Below are positions 1 through 6,689 of a DNA stretch of 12,620 nucleotides, piece after piece (the stretch's first letter is position 1; each line of letters opens with the position of its first letter). The notes beneath the pieces are model-generated. The model ran no database searches and was not told where the DNA came from. It saw only the letters and a list, made by a program, of their open reading frames with translations. Origin of the DNA: an uncultured Propionibacteriaceae bacterium (lineage in GTDB: Bacteria > Actinomycetota > Actinomycetes > Propionibacteriales > Propionibacteriaceae); assembly GCA_936924635.1 (NCBI GenBank), contig CAKZHP010000075.1:1-12620 (forward strand). Direction: 5' to 3'. The position numbers and the translations under genes were made by a program.

Positions 1-703
1 TGGCCTGCAGCGCCGCGAGTGCGTCGCCGACCCCGGGCTGCGAGCCGGCCTCGACGGGCGCGGCCCCCAGAGGGGAGACCTCAGGCTCAGGGGCAGCGGG
101 GGCGTTCTCAGCGGCCGCCGGCGCCACCGCTGGCACGGCAGGCTCGGCGGCCGTCTGCCGGCCACGTGTACGCCGCGGCGGCTTCGCGTCGCTGGTCGAG
201 GTGGTGCCGGGCACGTCATCGCCCGCATGCGTACGGGTGTCGGGCACGGGCGCGGTCTCGGACACGGATGCGCTGCTCTCGGCCACGGGCGCACTGCTCG
301 CTCCCCGGCTGCGCCGCGAGCGCGATGCACGCGCGGGCTTGTCAGTCACTGCATCTGGCGCGCTGACCGATGGTGCGGAGTCGTGGAGCGTCACCAGCGG
401 CTGCTGCGGGAGGGCGTCGGGCGCGGTCTGCGTGACGCCTGTCTCCGGGCCGGTGTCGGCGTGCACCGCGGAGGCCGGCTCGCTCGGCGCAGGGGTGGAT
501 GACCCGCTCGCCGGGGGCGCCGCCTGCTCGCTCGGTGAGGTGCTACTGACGGAGACGAGGCTCTCGGCATCGCTCGGGCTGCTGCTCGCGACGGGCAGCT
601 CCACCGGGGCGGGCGGACCCGACGGGCGACCGGAGGCGCGTCGGCGACGCGGGGTCTTGGGCTGGTCGGCGGAGGCGGGTGCGTCAACAGGCTCGTCGAG
701 CAT
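1..703 (-). CDS. rne: Probable ribonuclease E/G (Rne/Rng), disordered N-terminal extension, partial
   Basis: An open minus-strand frame runs without a stop from ATG at 703 to the window edge, giving 234 residues; the C-terminal side lies outside. The start follows TGGAGT (712-707), a fair ribosome binding site. The segment is low-complexity and rich in Ala, Pro, Ser and Thr. It is broken by basic patches: PKTPRRRRASGRPSG (residues 15-29), ARASRSRRSRG and PPRRTRGRQ. No S1 or catalytic domain is in view. Actinobacterial RNase E/G proteins often carry such a disordered, Arg-patched N-terminal extension before the S1/catalytic core, and the gene usually follows the DUF2344 protein found here at 968-1672. 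The assignment therefore rests on position and composition, not on catalytic motifs. RNase E/G cleaves single-stranded RNA in mRNA decay and rRNA/tRNA maturation. Alternative: another low-complexity secreted or cytosolic protein. Confidence 0.62.
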   Translation of the reverse strand, partial: MLDEPVDAPASADQPKTPRRRRASGRPSGPPAPVELPVASSSPSDAESLVSVSSTSPSEQAAPPASGSSTPAPSEPASAVHADTGPETGVTQTAPDALPQQPLVTLHDSAPSVSAPDAVTDKPARASRSRRSRGASSAPVAESSASVSETAPVPDTRTHAGDDVPGTTSTSDAKPPRRTRGRQTAAEPAVPAVAPAAAENAPAAPEPEVSPLGAAPVEAGSQPGVGDALAALQA

Positions 704-967
704 GAAACTCCATTCACCGGCGCCGCGCACGGCGCCGTGATCGGCGGCACGGCCGCTGAGCTGGTCGGCGTCACCGTGCACAAAGTCTGGACGACGCGCC
801 CCGCCGATGGCCCCCGCGGTCAGCTCCGGTGAGGGAACGTGTCGCGGTCAAGCGGTCAGGATGGAGGTGCGTCGGGTCGAGCGCCTGGTTGACGTCGACC
901 TGGCCCTCAGTATCGCACACCCCTCTGGGGTGCCCTGAAGACCACGCCGGGGAGACCTCCCGGCAGA
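704..967. promoter_or_regulatory. Intergenic leader between the DUF2344 gene and rne, with two hairpins
   Basis: This 264-bp gap lies between two co-directional minus-strand genes. Next to the rne ribosome binding site is a perfect 8-bp stem, CGGCGCCG at 718-725 and 730-737, with a 4-nt loop; it overlaps a 12-bp palindrome at 728-739. A second stem lies at 918-932. The GC-rich hairpin only about 5 nt upstream of the ribosome binding site could be part of a regulatory 5' leader. E. coli rne mRNA is controlled through its 5' UTR, but no sequence similarity is claimed. No convincing -10/-35 pair was found on the minus strand. Confidence 0.35.
918..932 (-). terminator. Possible weak terminator hairpin after the DUF2344 gene
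   Basis: CACCCC and GGGGTG (918-923, 927-932) form a 6-bp stem with a 3-nt loop, extendable by one G-U pair on the minus transcript. It begins about 36 nt after the TGA of the DUF2344 gene. No U-tract follows, as is common for actinobacterial candidates, so it may instead be a processing or stability element. Confidence 0.3.
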
Positions 968-1672
968 TCAGACCGCGAACGGGTCCTGGATGGCCCCTTC
1001 CACGTACGGCCCCTGGGCCAGCCTGGTGATGAGTGCGGGGCCGTCGTCCAGGTCGGGCACGAGCGACCGCAGCCCGGTGACCACATCGTCGGGCCGCACC
1101 AGCGGCGTGCCGTGGCGGATCACCAGGTCGAGGCCGTCGTCGCCGACGACCGCCAGCGAGATCACCGGCTCCCGCGTATCGAAGGTGCGCAGCCCGGTCT
1201 TGGTCATCCGCTGCACCTCCACCGAGGGCGCCGCCAGGAACAGCGCGACGGCCTCCGCGAGCCGGTCCCGCTCGGCGGGGATCCGCTCGATGCGCCAGTG
1301 CGAGGCCTGCAGCAGGTCGGCCAGAGACACCGGTGTGGCCTCGGTCACCGCCAGCACGTCGAGACCGGGTGGCAGGGCCTCGTCCAGCGCCGTACGCACC
1401 GCTGCCGGGTCGCAGACCAGGGCCAGGCCGATCTCCAGGTACTCGGCCTCGGTGGCCGCACCCGTCGGCGAGGCGTTGGCGTAGGAGATGCGCATGTGCG
1501 GGTTGAACCCCGACGAGTAGGCCATGGGGATGTCGGCGCGGAACAGCGCCCGCTCGAACGCCCGGGAGAAGTCCCGGTGGGAGGTGAACCTGGCCCGGCC
1601 GCGCTTGGCATACTGCACCCGCAGGCGCTGCACTGGAGGCGGCTGCTGCACCGGTTGCTTGCGGGTCGACAC
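968..1672 (-). CDS. TIGR03936 / DUF2344 radical-SAM-associated protein
   Basis: 234 residues from GTG at 1672 to TGA at 970-968. The N-terminal half carries the family signature: VQRLRVQYAKRGRARFTSHR (15-34), then the FERALFRADIPMAYSSGFNPHMRISYA stretch and the PTGAATEAEYLEI stretch. Length is normal for the actinobacterial family. DUF2344 proteins accompany the B12-binding radical SAM protein TIGR03960, either adjacent or fused; their exact chemistry is unknown to me, though RNA modification is often suspected because rne, rplU and rpmA follow. Here the partner (9164-11128) lies 7.5 kb away and the SDR gene starts divergently only 32 bp upstream. Any promoter must therefore lie in that gap or inside the SDR 5' end. 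A TAGGGT -10-like element (1686-1681) sits 8 nt before the GTG. I found no better in-frame start. Confidence 0.9.
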   Translation of the reverse strand: MSTRKQPVQQPPPVQRLRVQYAKRGRARFTSHRDFSRAFERALFRADIPMAYSSGFNPHMRISYANASPTGAATEAEYLEIGLALVCDPAAVRTALDEALPPGLDVLAVTEATPVSLADLLQASHWRIERIPAERDRLAEAVALFLAAPSVEVQRMTKTGLRTFDTREPVISLAVVGDDGLDLVIRHGTPLVRPDDVVTGLRSLVPDLDDGPALITRLAQGPYVEGAIQDPFAV

Positions 1673-1680
1673 GGGCCCAC

Positions 1681-1686
1681 ACCCTA
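1681..1686 (-). promoter_or_regulatory. Candidate -10 element for the DUF2344 gene
   Basis: TAGGGT fits the actinobacterial TAnnnT -10 pattern and lies 8 nt upstream of the GTG start, so the transcript would have almost no leader. No good -35 hexamer is visible. AGGG within it could alternatively be a weak Shine-Dalgarno. Confidence 0.28.
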
Positions 1687-1704
1687 CAGACCTCGAGGAG
1701 AGCC

Positions 1705-2496
1705 ATGACCTTCGCCCCTGATCTCTGCGCCGGCAAGCACGTGCTCGTCACCGGCGGCGGGTCGGGCATCGGCCTGGGCGTGGCTCAGACCTTCGCCCGG
1801 TACGGCGCCCGTCTGACGCTGCTCGGCCGGTCGGCCGACCGGGTGCAGGGGGCCGCCGCGACGCTGCCTGACGCGATGGGGGTGAGCGCTGACGTCCGGG
1901 ACCCCGAGGCCCTCGCCGCCGCGGTGGGCGAGGGGGTCGAGCGGCACGGGCCGTTGGACGTCGTCGTGGCGGGAGCGGCCGGCAACTTCCCCGCCCCCGT
2001 CGACGGCATCTCTCCCAACGGCTTCAAGGCCGTCGTCGACATCGACCTGCTGGGCACCTTCAACACCGTGAAGGCCGTGGCACCCCACCTCCGGCTGCCC
2101 GGGGCGAGCATCGTGGCCATCTCCGCGTACGGGCACCCGGTGCCCCTGCAGGCGCACGTGGTGGCCGCCAAGGCGGGGGTGGACGCGCTGGTGCGCACGC
2201 TGGCCGTCGAGTGGGGCCCGCGGGGCGTACGCGTGAACGCGGTCGTGCCCGGACCCATCGAGGGCACCGAGGGGATGGCGAGGCTGGCACCCACGCCCGA
2301 GGCCAAGGAGGAGGTGCGCCGCGGCGTACCGCTCGGTCGGCTCGGGTCGGCCGAGGCCGTCGGCGACGCCGTGGTGTGGCTGTCGAGCGATGCGGCGGCG
2401 TACGTGACCGGGGTGGTGCTGCCGGTCGACGGCGGCCAGAACCTGCTCGGGTCGGGCGTCATGTTCGCCCAGGCGCTCCCCCTGCTCGGCGGCTGA
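1705..2496 (+). CDS. SDR oxidoreductase, 2,4-dienoyl-CoA reductase (PDCR)-like
   Basis: 263 residues; ATG at 1705 is preceded by a strong GAGGAG ribosome binding site (1694-1699). The Rossmann motif TGGGSGIG is at residues 16-23, AAGNF at 91-95 and the PGPIEGTEG loop at 182-190. The segment HVVAAKAGVDAL (151-162) followed by AVEWGPRGVRVN strongly resembles peroxisomal 2,4-dienoyl-CoA reductase (DECR2) and related NADPH-dependent reductases of unsaturated-fatty-acid oxidation. The classical SDR tyrosine (YxxxK) is replaced by Val152, while Lys156 is kept, as in the DECR group, where a displaced tyrosine acts. Tyr142 could be that residue here (inference). A cytosolic enzyme is expected, since no signal peptide or membrane segment is seen. 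It diverges from the DUF2344 gene and converges with the YbjN-like gene. The substrate could be another enoyl- or oxo-compound. Confidence 0.85.
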   Translation: MTFAPDLCAGKHVLVTGGGSGIGLGVAQTFARYGARLTLLGRSADRVQGAAATLPDAMGVSADVRDPEALAAAVGEGVERHGPLDVVVAGAAGNFPAPVDGISPNGFKAVVDIDLLGTFNTVKAVAPHLRLPGASIVAISAYGHPVPLQAHVVAAKAGVDALVRTLAVEWGPRGVRVNAVVPGPIEGTEGMARLAPTPEAKEEVRRGVPLGRLGSAEAVGDAVVWLSSDAAAYVTGVVLPVDGGQNLLGSGVMFAQALPLLGG

Positions 2497-2509
2497 CGCC
2501 GGCCGTCAG
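2493..2509. repeat. Inverted repeat containing both convergent stop codons
   Basis: CTGACG (2493-2498) and CGTCAG (2504-2509) are perfectly complementary around a 5-nt loop. The left arm holds the TGA of the SDR gene and the right arm the TGA of the convergent YbjN-like gene. It could fold in both transcripts and act as a short bidirectional terminator, but the stem is only 6 bp and has no U-tract. Confidence 0.35.
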
Positions 2510-3063
2510 TCGATGATCTCCTTGCCGAACTCGCCGACCGCCTCGGGCGGGATCTGCGAGAACCGCTTGACGATGGAGGCGAACAGGCGGCGGGTCATCG
2601 GCGCGTCGAGCGGGATGTCGTAGGAGAACCGGAGCCGGTCACCCATCACCGCCGCCTGCACCATGATGTACTCGTAGTTGATCTGGTTCGCGCAGGCGAG
2701 CCGCTCCATCTCGGTGCTGGTCTCGGTGAAGCCGTAGTAGGCCACCAGCTTCACCCGCCGGTACTCCGGCGACGGCATCACCCAGAAGACGCAGCCCTCC
2801 CGCACCCCGAGGTCGCCCTCGTCGATGAACACATTCATGTAGGCGTTGCTGAGCACCCCGTACAGGTGCTCGACCGTGAGGTTGTCGAGGGTGATCAGCT
2901 CGTCGGGGCCGCCGGAGATCGGCTGCGGGTCGACGTGGTCGACCCACAGCCGCCACCCGTCGGGCATGGGCGGCCACGACGGGTCGGGCGACCAGCCGGG
3001 AGGCGGCTCCCAGCCGGACGGGGGCTCGGGCCAGTCGGGCGGCGGGTTGAACTTGAGGACCAC
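2506..3063 (-). CDS. Hypothetical protein, Pro/Trp-rich leader plus YbjN-like domain
   Basis: 185 residues from GTG at 3063; an in-frame TAG at 3075-3073 rules out a longer version. The N-terminus repeats Trp-Pro units (for example PPPDWPEPPSGW, EPPPGW, SPDPSW, PPMPDGW) up to about residue 38, a low-complexity motif known in many actinobacterial proteins of unknown role. Residues about 55-185 alternate strands and helices: LDNLTVEHLYGVLSN, then FIDEGDLGVREGCVFWVM, then RLRFSYDIPLDAPMT. This resembles the YbjN / type-III-chaperone-like fold. No catalytic residues, signal peptide or membrane helix are seen. It begins 24 nt after ngcG and could be read from the ngc operon, but it also has its own -10-like TAGGAT exactly 6 nt upstream of the GTG. 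Function unknown; a link to sugar uptake is not implied by sequence. Confidence 0.75.
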   Translation of the reverse strand: MVLKFNPPPDWPEPPSGWEPPPGWSPDPSWPPMPDGWRLWVDHVDPQPISGGPDELITLDNLTVEHLYGVLSNAYMNVFIDEGDLGVREGCVFWVMPSPEYRRVKLVAYYGFTETSTEMERLACANQINYEYIMVQAAVMGDRLRFSYDIPLDAPMTRRLFASIVKRFSQIPPEAVGEFGKEIID

Positions 3064-3069
3064 GACGAG

Positions 3070-3075
3070 ATCCTA
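3070..3075 (-). promoter_or_regulatory. Candidate -10 element of a leaderless transcript (YbjN-like gene)
   Basis: TAGGAT on the minus strand is followed by 6 nt and then the GTG start. This is the spacing expected when transcription begins at the first base of the start codon. No Shine-Dalgarno of usual spacing is present. The -35 region is unconvincing. Confidence 0.35.
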
Positions 3076-3087
3076 CCTAGCCCGTGA

Positions 3088-3957
3088 TCACTTCAGCGTG
3101 CCCTGGGAGACCGATCCCTGGAGCTGACGCTGGAAGATGACGTAGACGACCAGGACCGGGGCGACGGTGATGACCACGGCCGCGAACAGGGCGCCGAAGT
3201 TCACGTCGTAGCCGGCCGCCGACGCGAACGCCGACAGGCCCTGGCTCAGCACGTAGTTCTCCCGGTTCGTGTTCAGGGCCACGGGCAGCAGGTACTGGTT
3301 CCACAGGCCGAGGAAGTTCATGATCGCCACCGTGGCGAGGCCGGGCTTCGCCATCGGGAGGTAGACCTGGAAGAACGTCACCCAGGCGTTCGCCCCGTCG
3401 ATCTGCGCCGCTTCCCCGATCTCGTCGGGCAGGGAGCGGAAGAACGCGTACAGGAAGAACACCGTGAACGGCAGCGCGAACGCGACGTAGGTGAGGATCA
3501 GGCCGGGCAGGGTGTTCAGCAGGCCCAGCTGCTGGAGCACGAAGAACAGCGGCACGATCGAGAGGAACACCGGGATCGTGAGGCCCGCGAGCATCAGGTA
3601 GTAGATGAACCGGGCACCTGGGAAGTCGAACCGTGCCAGCACGTACGCACACATGGCACCGAGCAGCATCACGAGCGCCAGGGCGCAGCCGACGACGATG
3701 ATGGTGTTCCAGAAGTACAGGCCGATGCCGGCCTCGTTCCAGGCGCTGGTGTAGTTCTCGAGGGCGGGTCGCTCCGGCAGGGAGAACGGTGACGCGAAGA
3801 TCTCGCGGGTGGTCTTGAAGGACGTCATCAGCGTCCACAGCAGCGGCGCGATGACGACGATGGCCCACAGGATGAGGATCGCGTGCGCGGAGACGGCGAA
3901 GGCGGTGTCGCCGGGGTTGGAGCGCGTCGGGTGACTGGTCTTGGTGGTGATGCTCAT
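3088..3957 (-). CDS. ngcG: Carbohydrate ABC transporter permease NgcG (MalG type)
   Basis: 289 residues with about six hydrophobic membrane segments, the first at about residues 22-45. The cytoplasmic EAA loop, EAAQIDGAN at 182-190 followed by LP at 200-201, is the docking site for the ATPase subunit. The MalG-type opening is typical: TSFKTTREIFASPFSLP, then a NYTSAW segment. It forms the membrane channel together with NgcF for a substrate delivered by NgcE. Its ATG overlaps the ngcF stop codon by 4 bp (ATGA, 3957-3954), implying translational coupling. The subfamily name is taken from the NgcE-like binding protein upstream; from the permease sequence alone only 'sugar permease, MalG/LacG family' would be safe. 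Confidence 0.85.
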   Translation of the reverse strand: MSITTKTSHPTRSNPGDTAFAVSAHAILILWAIVVIAPLLWTLMTSFKTTREIFASPFSLPERPALENYTSAWNEAGIGLYFWNTIIVVGCALALVMLLGAMCAYVLARFDFPGARFIYYLMLAGLTIPVFLSIVPLFFVLQQLGLLNTLPGLILTYVAFALPFTVFFLYAFFRSLPDEIGEAAQIDGANAWVTFFQVYLPMAKPGLATVAIMNFLGLWNQYLLPVALNTNRENYVLSQGLSAFASAAGYDVNFGALFAAVVITVAPVLVVYVIFQRQLQGSVSQGTLK

Positions 3958-4949
3958 GCCATCGTCACCCTCTCGCGGCCTCCGGTGAGCGCGTTCACGG
4001 CGAACACGATCGCGGCGAAGATCATCGTCATCACTCCCATGACCACGCCCATGGCGCAGGCCATGCCGAACTGCTGACGTTGGAAGGCGGTGTTCAGCAG
4101 TTCCTGGCTCATCGTCAGGGTGCTGTTCTCCGGGCCGCCGGTGGGGTTGAGCGCCTGCGCGTACACGAACGCGTCGATCGCCATGATGCCCAGGTAGATG
4201 TAGGCGGTCTGGATGTTGTCACGCACCAGCGGCAGCGTGATGCTCACCGCCGTACGCAACCGGCCGGCCCCGTCGATCCGGGCCGCCTCGAAGATCTCCG
4301 CCGGGATGCCCTTGATGGCCGCGATGAACAGCACCATGTAGAAGCCGACGTAGCCCCAGACCATCGTGAACATCATCACCGGCATGGCCGTGCGCACGTC
4401 GCCGAGCCACGGGAAGGACTCGAAGGAGTGGAAGCCGAGCCGGGTGAGGATGCCGTTCACCAGGCCGCCGTTGGACTGGAAGATCAGGCCGAACATGAGG
4501 CCGGTGATGATGGCCGGCACCGTGTAGGGGAAGAACGACACCACGCGGTAGAAGCCGGAGCCCTTGAGCCCCCGGGTCTGACCCTTGGAGGCACCGCCGA
4601 CGGTGACCATCGTGGCCAGCGCGAACGACAGCACCAGGATCACGATCGGCAGCACGATGGCCAGCAGGGTGTTGTTGAACATGGCCCGCTTGAACACCGG
4701 GTTGTCGAGGAGTCGCTGGTAGTTGCGGATCCCGATGAAGTCCATGTTCTGCGAGAAGCCGCCCCAGTTGGTGAAGGAGTAGCCGATCGCCTGGATCAGG
4801 GGCCAGATCACGAACAGCAGGTACAGCGCCAGCGGCAGCACCAGGAAGACCACGAAGAGCGAGATGACGTCGGCGGTCAGGCGCCGACGGCGACGCCGCG
4901 GGGGTGGCGCCGCACCCTCCGCGGCGGGCAGGGAGAGGGCTGCAGTCAT
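3954..4949 (-). CDS. ngcF: Carbohydrate ABC transporter permease NgcF (MalF type)
   Basis: 331 residues. A Pro/Arg-rich cytoplasmic N-terminus (PPPRRRRRRL, 15-24) precedes about six membrane segments starting near residue 28. The EAA loop EAARIDGAG lies at 221-229, with LP at 239-240. The family-typical FTNWGGF and GIRNYQRLL segments follow the first membrane helix. The start is secured by a near-perfect AAGGAGG ribosome binding site just upstream (around 4957-4963). It pairs with NgcG as the heterodimeric membrane pore for GlcNAc or chitobiose uptake. The gene lies 171 bp after ngcE, with a strong hairpin between them, and ends in a 4-bp overlap with ngcG. No ATPase gene is present in the window; in Streptomyces the NgcEFG and DasABC importers use the shared ATPase MsiK encoded elsewhere (established), and the same is inferred here. 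Confidence 0.87.
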   Translation of the reverse strand: MTAALSLPAAEGAAPPPRRRRRRLTADVISLFVVFLVLPLALYLLFVIWPLIQAIGYSFTNWGGFSQNMDFIGIRNYQRLLDNPVFKRAMFNNTLLAIVLPIVILVLSFALATMVTVGGASKGQTRGLKGSGFYRVVSFFPYTVPAIITGLMFGLIFQSNGGLVNGILTRLGFHSFESFPWLGDVRTAMPVMMFTMVWGYVGFYMVLFIAAIKGIPAEIFEAARIDGAGRLRTAVSITLPLVRDNIQTAYIYLGIMAIDAFVYAQALNPTGGPENSTLTMSQELLNTAFQRQQFGMACAMGVVMGVMTMIFAAIVFAVNALTGGRERVTMA

Positions 4950-5120
4950 GGAGAACCTCCTTCGCGCCTGGCGGCCAGGGCCCGGGCGGAGTGCGTCGAT
5001 GCTGTCGCAGCGGTGAGACGAGCGGGAGCGAATCTAGCGGTGTACGCCCAGGGGCGCACCTCGGGCGGGACACGGTGCGCCCCCGGCGACAAGGCGTCGC
5101 CGGGGGCACCCGTGAGCGGA
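4950..5120 (-). promoter_or_regulatory. ngcE-ngcF intercistronic region
   Basis: A 171-bp untranslated stretch between binding protein and permease, with the strong stem at 5079-5107 near its ngcE end and the AAGGAGG ribosome binding site of ngcF at its other end. A short CCTGG/CCAGG stem (around 4967-4979) lies near that site. I see no convincing promoter here. Confidence 0.5.
5079..5107 (-). terminator. Strong GC-rich hairpin after ngcE (partial terminator or mRNA stabiliser)
   Basis: GCCCCCGGCGAC (5079-5090) and GTCGCCGGGGGC (5096-5107) form a perfect 12-bp stem with a 5-nt loop, starting 13 nt after the ngcE TGA. No U-tract follows. Such a structure between a binding-protein gene and its permease genes commonly protects the upstream mRNA or stops part of transcription. 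The result is more binding protein than permease (established principle for mal-type operons; inferred here). Confidence 0.65.
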
Positions 5121-6518
5121 TCAGGCGAGCTTGTTGCCCTGCCAGTCCTTGATGACGCGGTCGACGATCGCTTGCAGCTGCTGGCGAGCGGCGTCGGCGC
5201 CGATCTGGCCCTCGAGGAACTGACCCATGATCGGCAGGGTGTCGCGGTTGAAGCCGTAGTACTCGATGAACCGCCAGTGGAACGTGTCCGTCCCGGCGTC
5301 CTTGAGCAGCTGGGCCTGCGACTTGAGGGCGGTGGAGCCGAAGCCGTCCTCGGGCACCGTGTCCTTGACCACGGTGAGCGCGAGGCGGGTCTTGGCGAAG
5401 TTCGTCGCCGCCTCCTTGCTCAGCATGGCGCGGAGCAGCTCCTTGCCACCCGCGACGTTCTTGCCCTTGCTCGGCACGATGAACGGCTCGCCCGCGGTCG
5501 CGTGGACCGAGGTCGCCTTCATCTTCGGGTTGGCGGAGAGCATAGGCTCAGGGATGCCCGTCATCTCGAAGCCGGCCTTGGTCTGGGACTTCATCTCGTT
5601 CTCGATCCAGCCACCCGACGGGTAGAGGATCGCCTCCTGCGCCTGCGACCACTGGGCCTGCGCCGCGGTGAACTGGGTGCCGGAGCCGCCAGGCTTCATG
5701 TAGCCGGCCTTGATGATGTCCTCCATCGCCTTGAAGACGTCGACGACGGTCTTCTGGGCGAAGCAGTCGGGCTTCATCAGGTTGAAGTTGTCCATGACGT
5801 CCTGGCCGCCCTCCTTGATGGCGGCGCAGAGCATCATCGTGAGGTAGTAGGACGCGGCCTCCTTGCCGAAGCAGAAGAGGAACTTGCCCTTCGCCTTGGC
5901 CTTCGCGCCGAGGTCCATCAGGTCGGCGTAGGTCTTCGGCGGGGTCCAGCCGTTCTCCTTGAACAGCGAGGCCGAGTACCACACGGCGTACACGGTCATC
6001 GCGTAGTTCATGGCGACGAGCTTGTTGTTGTACGTGCCGGCGAGCTTGAGGGCGTCGCCGTAGACCGTGTCGGCGATCTTCTTGCCCTCGTAGTTGTTGG
6101 CGTTCAGCACCGAGGTGAGGTCCTCCAGCTGCTCCACCAGGGTGCCGATGCCGATGGCGCCGGCACCGGAGTTGTCCACCAGGTCCGGCGGGTTGCCGCC
6201 GGCGAACCGCGGCTGCAGCTCCTGGGCGATCTGCGTCGACGGCGACACCTTGCCGGTGACGTCGGACTTCGCCTTCATCTTCTCCGCGGCGAAGTCGACG
6301 TAGTCGGTCTTGTAGCCCCCGTTGAAGATCACGGCGTCGACGGTGGAGCCCTTGGCGACGTTGAACGGGTTCTCGGCGGTTCCGGCAGACGCGCTGCCAG
6401 CAGCGGTCGTCGTCGTCTGGCCAGGGGTACCACCGGCGCAGGCGGACAGCGACGCGGTCGCAGCGGCGGCGAGGCCACCGATCAGCAGCGACCGGCGTCC
6501 GAGGGACGGGTTAACCAT
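5121..6518 (-). CDS. ngcE: NgcE, N-acetylglucosamine/diacetylchitobiose-binding lipoprotein
   Basis: 465 residues. The ATG at 6518 is chosen because AGGAGA lies just upstream and the translation opens with a complete lipoprotein signal. Twin arginines (R8-R9, GRRSLLIGG) suggest Tat export, then comes a hydrophobic stretch and the lipobox LSAC ending at Cys27. The mature protein carries segments I associate with the NgcE family (TIGR03851): AVIFNGGYKTDY, LQPRFAGGNPPDLVDNSGAG, LYPSGGWIENE and VHATAGEPFIVPSKGKN. NgcE is the extracellular high-affinity receptor that delivers GlcNAc or (GlcNAc)2 to NgcFG. It is the first ngc gene and probably the most highly expressed, given the hairpin after it. 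The upstream 171 bp hold AACCGT repeats that may be operators. A broader call, family 1 sugar-binding protein, is certain; exact ligand preference is inferred. Confidence 0.88.
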   Translation of the reverse strand: MVNPSLGRRSLLIGGLAAAATASLSACAGGTPGQTTTTAAGSASAGTAENPFNVAKGSTVDAVIFNGGYKTDYVDFAAEKMKAKSDVTGKVSPSTQIAQELQPRFAGGNPPDLVDNSGAGAIGIGTLVEQLEDLTSVLNANNYEGKKIADTVYGDALKLAGTYNNKLVAMNYAMTVYAVWYSASLFKENGWTPPKTYADLMDLGAKAKAKGKFLFCFGKEAASYYLTMMLCAAIKEGGQDVMDNFNLMKPDCFAQKTVVDVFKAMEDIIKAGYMKPGGSGTQFTAAQAQWSQAQEAILYPSGGWIENEMKSQTKAGFEMTGIPEPMLSANPKMKATSVHATAGEPFIVPSKGKNVAGGKELLRAMLSKEAATNFAKTRLALTVVKDTVPEDGFGSTALKSQAQLLKDAGTDTFHWRFIEYYGFNRDTLPIMGQFLEGQIGADAARQQLQAIVDRVIKDWQGNKLA

Positions 6519-6689
6519 GTGCTCTCCTGTGTTCGGGAACCGTGCGTCAACCGTTCGGCCGGCGCATCTTGCGACATGACCCCCCTGGCCGCGTCGCCAT
6601 GGCAGAGACCGTAGTGCCCTCGCCAGTTCACGCACGACCTCACACGCCAACCGTTGGAAAGTCGTGACCTCTCGTCAGCCGGCAACGCG
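6519..6689 (-). promoter_or_regulatory. ngcE upstream region with AACCGT repeats
   Basis: 171 bp between the SIS gene stop and ngcE. AACCGTGCG (6538-6546) and AACCGTTCG (6549-6557) are tandem with an 11-bp period. A third copy, AACCGTTGG (6649-6657), lies 100 bp from the second within the near-palindrome CCAACCGTTGG (6647-6657). A -10-like TACGGT occurs on the minus strand near 6612-6607, without a good -35. No terminator is visible after the SIS gene, so read-through from it is possible. Confidence 0.4.

Noticed and set aside
201..740. 179-codon plus-strand frame over the rne region
   Set aside because: It is antisense to the Arg/Pro/Ala-rich rne N-terminus and has no ribosome binding site or family pattern.
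889..916. Plus-strand TTGACG and TATCGC with 16-bp spacing
   Set aside because: It would read antisense into the DUF2344 gene; there is no plausible gene for it and the match is within chance expectation.
3934..3949. ACTGGTCT resembling half of a DasR site
   Set aside because: The second half does not match, and it lies inside ngcG coding sequence.
4080..6614. 844-codon open frame on the plus strand, His/Gln/Arg/Val-rich
   Set aside because: It is antisense to ngcF and ngcE, whose motifs and ribosome binding sites are clear; the composition is typical of a shadow frame.
6519..6650. Upstream start for NgcE at 6650
   Set aside because: It would add 44 residues before the complete Tat/lipoprotein signal; AGGAGA just before ATG 6518 decides the start.
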